DNA of 64,000 nucleotides from NCBI RefSeq assembly GCF_000743575.1, contig NZ_JQGC01000030.1, forward strand, positions 52,395 to 116,394, in the 5' to 3' direction. Source of the stretch: Devosia riboflavina (GTDB taxonomy: Bacteria > Pseudomonadota > Alphaproteobacteria > Rhizobiales > Devosiaceae). This document shows positions 58,265 through 64,000 of the stretch, one piece after another. Position 1 is the first letter of the stretch. Each line of letters opens with the position of its first letter. The position numbers were made by a program, and so were the translations under genes. The notes under the pieces are model-generated. The model saw nothing but the letters and a program-made list of their open reading frames with translations. It made no database searches and was not told the DNA's origin.

Positions 58265-59059
58265 TTAAGCTGCGTTGATCAGCTCGAGGGTCTTGTCGAG
58301 GAGGGCCTGGCTGGCTGCCGCGACGACATTGCCGCCGGCGGTGGGCTCGGAACCGTCCCAGCAGGCGATAGCGCCACCGGCTTCGCGGATGATCGGCACG
58401 AGCGCGGCGATGTCATAGGTATTGAGATGGGGCTCGATGACGAGGTCGGCATGGCCTGATGCGAGGAGAGCATAGCCATAGCAATCCATGCCGAAGCGCT
58501 GCAGGCGCGTGGCGCCTTCGACGGCGTGCCACTTGGCGGCGAGCGACGGTGTGTTGAAGAGTTTTGGCGTCGTGGTGAAGACGCGGGCCGGGGCGAGATC
58601 GGTGAGGCCGCTGACGCGATTGGGCTGGGTGAGGCCGCCGCGCTCATAGCGCGAATGGCCGGGAACGGCGATGAAGGTTTCTCCGATAAAGGGTTGGCTC
58701 ATGATGCCGGCCTTGGCTACGCCATCGACGGCAAAGCCGATCAGCGTGCCCCAGACCGGTGCGCCGGAGATGAAGGCGCGGGTGCCGTCGACGGGATCGA
58801 TGATCCAGGTATAGGGGCTTTCCCCGCTCGTGCCCCATTCCTCTCCGATCACCGCGTGATCGGGAAAGGCGTCGGCGATGATGGCGCGGATGACCTTTTC
58901 GGCCCCCTTGTCGGCCTCGGTGACGGGGTCGAAGCCGGTCGTCAATTTGTTGTCGATGGCAAGGCCGGTGCGAAAGAGCGGCAGCGTGTGCGCCGCAGCG
59001 GCATCGGCAGCAGCGAGGAGGGTGGCTTCGATACGGGCGAAATCGAGTTGCGTGGCCAT
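58265..59059 (-). CDS. hisN: Histidinol-phosphatase, inositol monophosphatase family
   Basis: 264 residues. Metal-binding motifs are GEEWG (about 72-76) and WIIDPVDGTRAFISG (about 85-99), with the C-terminal Asp in YDIAALVPII. The GTRAFISG form is the one seen in HisN-type histidinol-phosphatases. It removes phosphate from histidinol phosphate in histidine synthesis. The order hisN, hutG, cpdR recurs in related bacteria. It converges on the TadE genes. Confidence 0.88.
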   Translation of the reverse strand: MATQLDFARIEATLLAAADAAAAHTLPLFRTGLAIDNKLTTGFDPVTEADKGAEKVIRAIIADAFPDHAVIGEEWGTSGESPYTWIIDPVDGTRAFISGAPVWGTLIGFAVDGVAKAGIMSQPFIGETFIAVPGHSRYERGGLTQPNRVSGLTDLAPARVFTTTPKLFNTPSLAAKWHAVEGATRLQRFGMDCYGYALLASGHADLVIEPHLNTYDIAALVPIIREAGGAIACWDGSEPTAGGNVVAAASQALLDKTLELINAA

Positions 59060-59364
59060 GAAAATCCTCCAGCGGCAGGCGAAGCTGGTTTAGGAGGCGG
59101 CGCGGCATGGAGCAAGCGGACAAATGCCGACGCGCCTCAAACAGTTACGCTTTTTGCCCGAGGATCGTGACGGCTTCTGGGGCGGAAATGTCGTCCATCC
59201 GTCATGATTCATTTTTGCAACAAGCGTGTGTCGAACGGCAGGCGAGGCCGCGTGGAGCCTTGTGCGGGACCGAAAAGAGGTTCAGCCTTCAGTGGCATGA
59301 TGTGCATTCCGGCCCTTGCGGCAGCTCTTGCGCCGGACCGGAGCGCATCGTTCCTCCCTTGACT
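59060..59364. other. Intergenic region, possible plus-strand RNA
   Basis: About 300 bases between hisN (leftward) and hutG (leftward). No protein-coding signal is convincing in either strand. It should hold the hisN promoter. A plus-strand terminator-like hairpin at 59365-59391 without a gene in front suggests a short noncoding transcript within this stretch. Confidence 0.4.
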
Positions 59365-59391
59365 GGGCCGCCTTTAGGGGCGGCCCTTGTT
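59365..59391 (+). terminator. Terminator-like hairpin without an upstream gene
   Basis: GGGCCGCC, loop TTTAGG, GGCGGCCC, then TTGTTTG. The T-rich tail is on the plus strand only, whereas both neighbouring genes are on the minus strand. Confidence 0.6.
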
Positions 59392-59403
59392 TGTGTGGAA
59401 GGG

Positions 59404-60300
59404 CTATTCGGCCGCGGCGCGCTCGGGCGCGGCGGTGGGGGCAGCCAGGGTCATCAGGTCGAGACCGATCAGGGCGTGGATCATGCCCTCGATCAACTGG
59501 CGCAGCGGTTCGAAGCCGGCATTCTTCTCCAGCGTCGCCTCGTTCATATAGAGATGCCGGCTGACCTCGATCTGGAGGGCATGGACGCCGTGTTGCGGGC
59601 GGCCATAGGCGCGGGTGCAGAAGCCGCCGGCATAGGGGCGGTTGCGCGCGACCTTCAGCCCAGCGGCGATGAAGCCGGTTTCAACAAGATCGATCAGGGC
59701 AGGCGAACAGGTCGTGCCATAGCGGTCGCCGAGGACGATGTCGGGCGTCGCCCGCTCGCCATGGCGGCCAAGCCGGGGCATGGAGTGGCAATCGATCAGC
59801 ACAGCGACGCCAAAGCTGGTGGCGGCTTCGGTGAGGAGGTTTTGGAGGGCCGCGTGATAGGGGTGGTAGATGCCCTCGATGCGCATGCGCGCATCATCGA
59901 GGGTCAGTTTTTCGCGGTAGATCGGCTTATTTTCGGCAACGACGCGGGCCAGCGTGCCAAGGCCGGCGGCGACGCGCGGCGAGGTGGTGTTGAACCGGTC
60001 AGACAGGGCATCGACGAACATGGTGGGATCGAGTTCCCAGGGTTCGCGATTGACGTCGAGATAGGCGCGCGGGAAATGCGCCCTGAGGAGCGGGGCGCCA
60101 AGATGGGGCGCGCGCGCAAACAGCTCATCGACGAAGGCATCCTCGGACTGGCGGATCGAAAGATGATCGAGCCGGGTCATGGCGAGGAAGCGATCGGGAT
60201 AGCTTCGGCCGGAATGGGGCGAATTGAACACAAGTGGCGCGACCATGCGACGGGGCCGTATGGTTTCGAATGCCGGTTGATCCCAATAGTCGGATCGCAC
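59404..60300 (-). CDS. hutG: N-formylglutamate amidohydrolase
   Basis: 298 residues. Zinc-binding and catalytic regions are visible: PLVFNSPHSGRSYP near the start, AVLIDCHSMPRLGRHGER in the middle, and ALQIEVSRHLYMNE near the end, the N-formylglutamate hydrolase pattern. It hydrolyses N-formyl-L-glutamate, or a related formylated compound, to glutamate and formate. No other hut gene is near, and it lies next to cpdR, so a role other than histidine breakdown is possible. Confidence 0.88.
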   Translation of the reverse strand: MRSDYWDQPAFETIRPRRMVAPLVFNSPHSGRSYPDRFLAMTRLDHLSIRQSEDAFVDELFARAPHLGAPLLRAHFPRAYLDVNREPWELDPTMFVDALSDRFNTTSPRVAAGLGTLARVVAENKPIYREKLTLDDARMRIEGIYHPYHAALQNLLTEAATSFGVAVLIDCHSMPRLGRHGERATPDIVLGDRYGTTCSPALIDLVETGFIAAGLKVARNRPYAGGFCTRAYGRPQHGVHALQIEVSRHLYMNEATLEKNAGFEPLRQLIEGMIHALIGLDLMTLAAPTAAPERAAAE

Positions 60301-60483
60301 GCTGCCTCCACGGGGGCCGCGCTTCCCGCGCGGTCGAGTGATTTGCTGTCACCCAAGTGTCGCGCGGCGCAGCCAACTTGTCCAGTTGATTGCAAAAAGA
60401 CGCACTGATGGCGTGAGGCCGTTTGCGTTGGGACAAATCTGAATTAAATATCGGCTCAATACGACTCACTGCCGGATTGGCCC

Positions 60484-60590
60484 CTGAAGCGCGTCGCGAT
60501 CCCCACGATTCGCTCCATACGCTTCAGGCCCTTGTTTTTGACGCGTGTCCTCGTCCCGAAACCGGAACCACTTTCGGGGGGCATGCCTGA
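60484..60590. repeat. RIME-like element (copy 5, full length)
   Basis: GAAGCGCGTCGCGATC, GATTCGCTCCATACGCTTCA and CCCGAAACCGGAACCACTTT in order, the same modules as copy 3 in opposite orientation. It ends about 12 bases before the cpdR start, within the cpdR leader. Confidence 0.75.
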
Positions 60591-60601
60591 AGAGGTTTTT
60601 G

Positions 60602-60961
60602 ATGAAGCGCATCCTGCTCGCCGAAGACGATAACGACATGCGCCAGTTCCTGACCCGGGCGCTGAAGAATGCCGGCTATGAAGTCGTTTCGTTCGACAAT
60701 GGGCTTTCCGCCTATGAGCGCCTGCGCGAAGAGCCGTTTTCGCTGCTTCTCAGCGATATCGTGATGCCGGAAATGGACGGGATCGAACTGGCGCGGCGCG
60801 CGACCGAACTCGATCCCGACCTCAAGGTTATGTTCATCACCGGCTTTGCCGCGGTGGCGCTGAACCCGGACAGCGACGCGCCGAAAGATGCGTCGGTGCT
60901 GTCAAAGCCCTTCCACCTCAAGGATCTCGTGTCCGAAGTGGAGCGGCTGCTCGCGGCCTGA
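60602..60961 (+). CDS. cpdR: Single-domain response regulator CpdR
   Basis: 119 residues, receiver domain only. Acidic residues EDD are at 8-10, phospho-acceptor Asp52 in LSDIVMPEMDG, Thr80 and Lys102 (SKPFHLKDL). In Caulobacter and Sinorhizobium CpdR, when unphosphorylated, recruits ClpXP to the pole for cell-cycle protein turnover; phosphorylation from the CckA-ChpT relay turns it off. FITGFAAVALNPDS and the final AA match CpdR. AGAGG fixes the start. hutG beside it is the usual neighbour. Confidence 0.92.
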   Translation: MKRILLAEDDNDMRQFLTRALKNAGYEVVSFDNGLSAYERLREEPFSLLLSDIVMPEMDGIELARRATELDPDLKVMFITGFAAVALNPDSDAPKDASVLSKPFHLKDLVSEVERLLAA

Positions 60962-61048
60962 TGGCGCTGCATGCCTTTGAAGCAAAACCGTTTTCGCGTT
61001 TTGCGGGGTATGCACAAAGAAGAAATCCACAGGCGTGAGATTGACCCC

Positions 61049-61077
61049 TTGACCGCTACGGTTCTTTTGTGGTCTAT
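61049..61077 (+). promoter_or_regulatory. Promoter of the tRNA-Val genes
   Basis: CTTGACC (-35 TTGACC at 61049-61054), a 17-base spacer and GTCTAT (61072-61077) lie 44 bases before the first tRNA. The strong -35 fits stable RNA promoters of Alphaproteobacteria. Confidence 0.55.
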
Positions 61078-61120
61078 CCGCGCCACCGGAGAGGCAAACG
61101 CCGAACCGGCCCGGAGAGAT

Positions 61121-61195
<75 letters not shown>

Positions 61196-61224
61196 TCTCT
61201 TCTTTTTCCCTGCGCAAGCGCAGC

Positions 61225-61299
61225 GGGTGCGTAGCTCAGCGGGAGAGCACTGCCTTCACACGGCAGGGGTCACAGGTTCAATCCCTGTCGCACCCACCA
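61225..61299 (+). tRNA. tRNA-Val (anticodon CAC)
   Basis: A 75-base cloverleaf: acceptor GGGTGCG/CGCACCC, the same D arm as its neighbour, anticodon stem CTGCC/GGCAG with loop TTCACAC (anticodon 61257-61259), T arm with GGTTCAATCC, encoded ACCA. It lies 29 bases after the GAC tRNA and is probably cotranscribed. Confidence 0.97.
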
Positions 61300-61369
61300 T
61301 TTTCATGACATTACTGTTTATCGGCGCTGACCAGCGCTGTTTTGATGCGTCCGGCGTTTGGGTCGCGGG

Positions 61370-62062
61370 CTAGAAGCGGTAGTTGAGGCCGGTGCGGACG
61401 ATATTGAGGTAGGGAGCCTCGGCGCGGTGCAGGTAGCCTCCGCCCATGGCGCCGATTATACCGGTTTCGACGGTGCCCAGGCGGATATGCAGATATTCGG
61501 CGCGGAGGCTGAGATTGTCGGCGAGCGCCCATTCGAGGCCGGCGCCGGCCGCCCAGCCGGAGGCCAGATGGCGGCTGGTGAAATTGTTCGAGGTGTCGCC
61601 CTTGCTGAAATCGGCCGCGGCGAGACCTGCCGTGGCATAGATCAGCAGATTGTCATGGGCGAGGCCGACGCGGCCACGGAGCGTGCCGAAGCCGTTGATG
61701 TCGATGGTGTTGACGAGGCCGGCAAACTGGGAATCGTCGCCGCGGAATTGTCCGATCGAGAGATCGGCCTCGGCACCGATGACGAAGGCATTGAACTGGT
61801 GCTGGTAGCCGGCGTGAAGGCCAGCCAGCAGGCTCTGGTATTTGATGTCGCCGTCGGGTTGCCATGGTCCGCTCGGCGTCGCCGCCCAGCGGTTTTGACT
61901 CTGTCCAAAGCCGTAGCCGAGGTGTCCGCCGATATAGGTGCCCGACCAATCGTGGCCGGCAGAATGGGTGCGGAGCGAGAAATCCTGCACATAGACATCT
62001 GCCGCCAGAGCGGAGGGCGCCGACAGAAGCGTCAGGCACATAAATAGGCTCGCCAGTTTCAT
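61370..62062 (-). CDS. Outer-membrane beta-barrel protein (Omp25/31-like)
   Basis: 230 residues with a signal peptide (KLASLFMCLTLLSAPSALA) and barrel strands such as WSGTYIGGHLGYGFG, FVIGAEADLSIG, LSLRAEYLHIRLG and a C-terminal NYRF. The order and ending match the family member at 9203-9877. It is an abundant surface protein family in Hyphomicrobiales. Confidence 0.88.
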   Translation of the reverse strand: MKLASLFMCLTLLSAPSALAADVYVQDFSLRTHSAGHDWSGTYIGGHLGYGFGQSQNRWAATPSGPWQPDGDIKYQSLLAGLHAGYQHQFNAFVIGAEADLSIGQFRGDDSQFAGLVNTIDINGFGTLRGRVGLAHDNLLIYATAGLAAADFSKGDTSNNFTSRHLASGWAAGAGLEWALADNLSLRAEYLHIRLGTVETGIIGAMGGGYLHRAEAPYLNIVRTGLNYRF

Positions 62063-62141
62063 TGCCGGTTCCCACCTTCACCGACCAAAGAATCTGGCGA
62101 TTTATGGTTAATGAGGGGTGAAGGCGGGGAACCTGCTTGTG

Positions 62142-63437
62142 TCAGGCGGGCTGCGGAAATGTACGCAGGGAGCCCGGCTTTTGCAGCAGCAGCACGGCGA
62201 TGGCTGCGATGATGCACATGGCGCCGGCAAGCTGCAGGGCCGGCAGGTAGGTCGAAAAATCGCTGCGCAGGGCACCGGCACCATAGGCGGCGGCCGCGGC
62301 GCCGAGCTGGTGGCCGGTAAAGACCCAGCCGAAGACGAGGCCTGCCTTTTCGCGACCAAAATTGTCGGCGGCGAGTTTTACGGTTGGCGGGACGGTGGCG
62401 ACCCAATCGAGGCCGTAGAAGACGGCGAAGATGGCGAGTTCGGCGAAGGTGAAGCCGGAAAAGCTGAGATAGATCAACGACAGGCCACGCAGGCCGTAGA
62501 ACCAGAACAGCAGGAAGCGGTTGTCGAAGCGGTCGGAGAGCCAGCCGGCAAGGACCGTGCCGAAGAAGTCAAAAATGCCGATGACGGCGAGCGTGCCGGC
62601 GGCGGTGACGGCGGCCATGCCGAAATCGCCGCAGATGGAAATCCAATGGGTCTGGATGAGGCCATTGGTGGAGAGCCCGCAGATGAAGAAGGTGCCGAAG
62701 AGAACCCAGAAGGCGGGGACGCCAGCGACTTGCTTGAGGGTGACGATGGGCAAGGCGAGCGTCTTGAGGAGGCTCTGTTCGCGCTTGGGAACGGGCGTGA
62801 TACTTGCGTCGCCATAGGGGGGTAGGCCGAGATCGGCAGGGTGGTCGCGCATGAGGAGGGCAACCAGGACCATGGCGCTGGCAATGATGGCGACGGCGAG
62901 CGTCATGGCGGTGCGCCAGCCATAGGCTTCGGTGAGCGAGGCGAGAATGGGCAGGAAGATTAATTGGCCGGTGGCGCTGCTGGCGGTCATCAAGCCGACG
63001 ACGAGGCCGCGGCGCTTGGAGAACCAGCGGGTGGCGACGGTGGCGCCGAGGACGAGAGCCGTCATGCCGGTGCCCGCGCCGATGACGACGCCCCAGAGCA
63101 GCAGGAGTTGCCAGACTTCGCGCATGAAGAAGGAGACCACGATGCCGGCCATGATGAGGCCAAGGGCAGTGGTGACCACCTGGCGAATGCCAAAATGGCT
63201 CATGAAGGCGGCGGCGAAGGGGCCTAGGAGGCCAAAGAGCACCAGGCGCACGGCCATGGCGGCGGAAATGTCGGCAATGTCCCAGCCGAATTCCTGGTGC
63301 AGCGGCTGGATCATGACGCCGGCAGAGCCCATGGCGCCAGCGGTGGCGAGCATGGTGAGGAAGGTCGTTGCCGCGACAATCCAGCCATAGTGCAGGTTGC
63401 GGGCCTCCATCCACCTTGCGACGCTGTTGGAGATCAT
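62142..63437 (-). CDS. MFS transporter
   Basis: 431 residues with about twelve membrane segments. The pattern (WMEARNLHYGWIVAATTFLT, GPFAAAFMSHFGIRQVV, VATRWFSKRRGLVVG, AGWLSDRFDNRF) is of the monocarboxylate/oxalate-formate type MFS group. It probably moves a carboxylate or drug-like compound; the substrate is unknown. The divergent MarR regulator and matching palindromes suggest substrate-controlled expression. Confidence 0.88.
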   Translation of the reverse strand: MISNSVARWMEARNLHYGWIVAATTFLTMLATAGAMGSAGVMIQPLHQEFGWDIADISAAMAVRLVLFGLLGPFAAAFMSHFGIRQVVTTALGLIMAGIVVSFFMREVWQLLLLWGVVIGAGTGMTALVLGATVATRWFSKRRGLVVGLMTASSATGQLIFLPILASLTEAYGWRTAMTLAVAIIASAMVLVALLMRDHPADLGLPPYGDASITPVPKREQSLLKTLALPIVTLKQVAGVPAFWVLFGTFFICGLSTNGLIQTHWISICGDFGMAAVTAAGTLAVIGIFDFFGTVLAGWLSDRFDNRFLLFWFYGLRGLSLIYLSFSGFTFAELAIFAVFYGLDWVATVPPTVKLAADNFGREKAGLVFGWVFTGHQLGAAAAAYGAGALRSDFSTYLPALQLAGAMCIIAAIAVLLLQKPGSLRTFPQPA

Positions 63438-63468
63438 TTTGTGAGTGCCTTTCCGCTGGCGGATATGT

Positions 63469-63480
63469 GGGCATATGCCC
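63469..63480. promoter_or_regulatory. MarR operator-like palindrome near MFS gene
   Basis: GGGCATATGCCC is a perfect 12-base palindrome, 32 bases upstream of the MFS start. The sequence GGGTATATGCCC lies at the start of the MarR gene, so both may be bound by the MarR protein. Confidence 0.6.
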
Positions 63481-63497
63481 GCTTATGGGTAAAGAAA

Positions 63498-63899
63498 TCA
63501 GAGCGAGGAGAGGAGGTCGGCGAGGACCTTCATGTTTTGAGGGCCGAGGCGTGTTTCGAATTCGCGCTGTGCCTGATCCCAGAGCGGGGCGCCGGCATCG
63601 AGAATGTCGTGGCCTTTCTCGGTGATGGTCAGCATGGCCTCCCGCTTGTCCTTGCCGGGGACGGTGGCGATGAGGCCCATGCGTTCGAGCACTTTGGAAT
63701 TGCGGCCGACGGTGGAGCGGTCGAGTTCGACGCGCGTGCCGAGGTCGGTGAGGGAGACGGGGGCCATGCGCCTGATGTTTCTGAGGAGGCTGAACTGGCC
63801 GATATTGATGCCGAGGGGCGACAGGAGATCGTCATAGCGCGACGCGGCCTTGCGATAGGCTTTGCGGAGCTGAGTGGCGTGGCAGACGTCGTTTTGCAT
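63498..63899 (-). CDS. MarR-family transcriptional regulator
   Basis: 133 residues. Winged helix with VSLTDLGTRVELDRSTVGRN (recognition) and the beta-wing GKDKREAMLTITEKG. MarR proteins repress until a small ligand binds. The start at MQNDVC (63899) is chosen because a matching operator lies just upstream of it; the longer start at 63935 would place that operator inside the gene. No strong ribosome-binding site is seen. It lies downstream of the MFS gene's promoter region and is read in the same direction as that gene, which it probably controls. Confidence 0.85.
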   Translation of the reverse strand: MQNDVCHATQLRKAYRKAASRYDDLLSPLGINIGQFSLLRNIRRMAPVSLTDLGTRVELDRSTVGRNSKVLERMGLIATVPGKDKREAMLTITEKGHDILDAGAPLWDQAQREFETRLGPQNMKVLADLLSSL

Positions 63900-63905
63900 G
63901 GGTGC

Positions 63906-63917
63906 GGGTATATGCCC
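63906..63917. promoter_or_regulatory. MarR operator-like palindrome near marR-type gene
   Basis: GGGTATATGCCC, one change from the palindrome at 63469-63480. It is 7 bases upstream of the chosen MarR start, consistent with autoregulation. Confidence 0.6.
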
Positions 63918-64000
63918 GTAAATTGGGTTTGGCAAGGTGTGCTGTGTTTTGAAACAGAGATCCCCTGAGTTCTCAAACGAAGTGCAACACCTTTGTAAGG

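Noticed and set aside
59281..59310. Sigma-54 promoter (TGGCATGATGTGCA)
   Set aside because: The GG-to-GC spacing is two bases too short for a -24/-12 promoter.

Overview
This is a GC-rich chromosomal window, most likely from an alphaproteobacterium of the order Hyphomicrobiales. A Devosia-like organism is my best guess, inferred rather than proven. Supporting signs are the hisN-hutG-cpdR gene block, a small heat-shock gene behind an RpoH-type promoter and a ROSE-like RNA thermometer, two Omp25-like beta-barrel proteins, paired DUF465 proteins, and dispersed intergenic palindromes that resemble rhizobial RIME elements. I see no prophage, insertion sequence, CRISPR array or rRNA operon. Coding density is high, and many genes overlap by 1 or 4 bases.

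Layout. Positions 1-8.6 kb hold a divergent ROK regulator and a seven-gene sugar import and catabolism operon: binding protein, two permeases, an argininosuccinate-lyase-like enzyme, the ATPase, a PfkB kinase and NagB. From 8.6 to 22.5 kb come housekeeping and accessory genes: an Omp25-like protein, an ABC-F ATPase, an orphan sigma-54 response regulator, purE-purK, rpsU, a Bcr/CflA-type efflux pump, several hydrolases and slyX. Positions 22.6-25.2 kb hold a ligase-associated exonuclease and an ATP-dependent DNA ligase. Positions 25.2-36.4 kb are a fatty-acid oxidation region: an operon of fadD, a MerR regulator and a tyrosine-phosphatase-like gene, then a GlxA-type regulator and hydrolase pair, then fadE-fadJ-fadI. 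Matching operator-like sequences precede fadD and fadE.

Positions 36.7-42.1 kb hold a complete oppABCDF-type peptide importer. Positions 42.2-44.1 kb hold an ECF sigma factor, its anti-sigma partner and a secreted repeat protein. Positions 44.1-51.5 kb hold hpt and the glutamate synthase genes gltD and gltB. Positions 51.5-54.6 kb hold a secreted unknown protein, dps and hsp20. Positions 54.6-58.3 kb hold a lysophospholipase and a TadG-TadE-TadE set. Positions 58.3-61.3 kb hold hisN, hutG, cpdR and two tRNA-Val genes (GAC and CAC anticodons). Positions 61.4-64 kb hold a second Omp25-like protein and an MFS transporter divergent from a MarR regulator, with matching palindromes upstream of both.

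How the genes fit together. The sugar operon encodes uptake, C-N bond cleavage, phosphorylation and deamination, a logic that fits a conjugated amino sugar. The fad genes form a regulon probably controlled by the MerR protein encoded inside it. hpt, purE and purK serve purine metabolism, and gltBD serves nitrogen assimilation. The most unusual items are the lyase-containing sugar operon, the phosphatase in the fad operon, two plus-strand terminator-like hairpins with no gene upstream of them, and a nested tandem repeat upstream of hpt.
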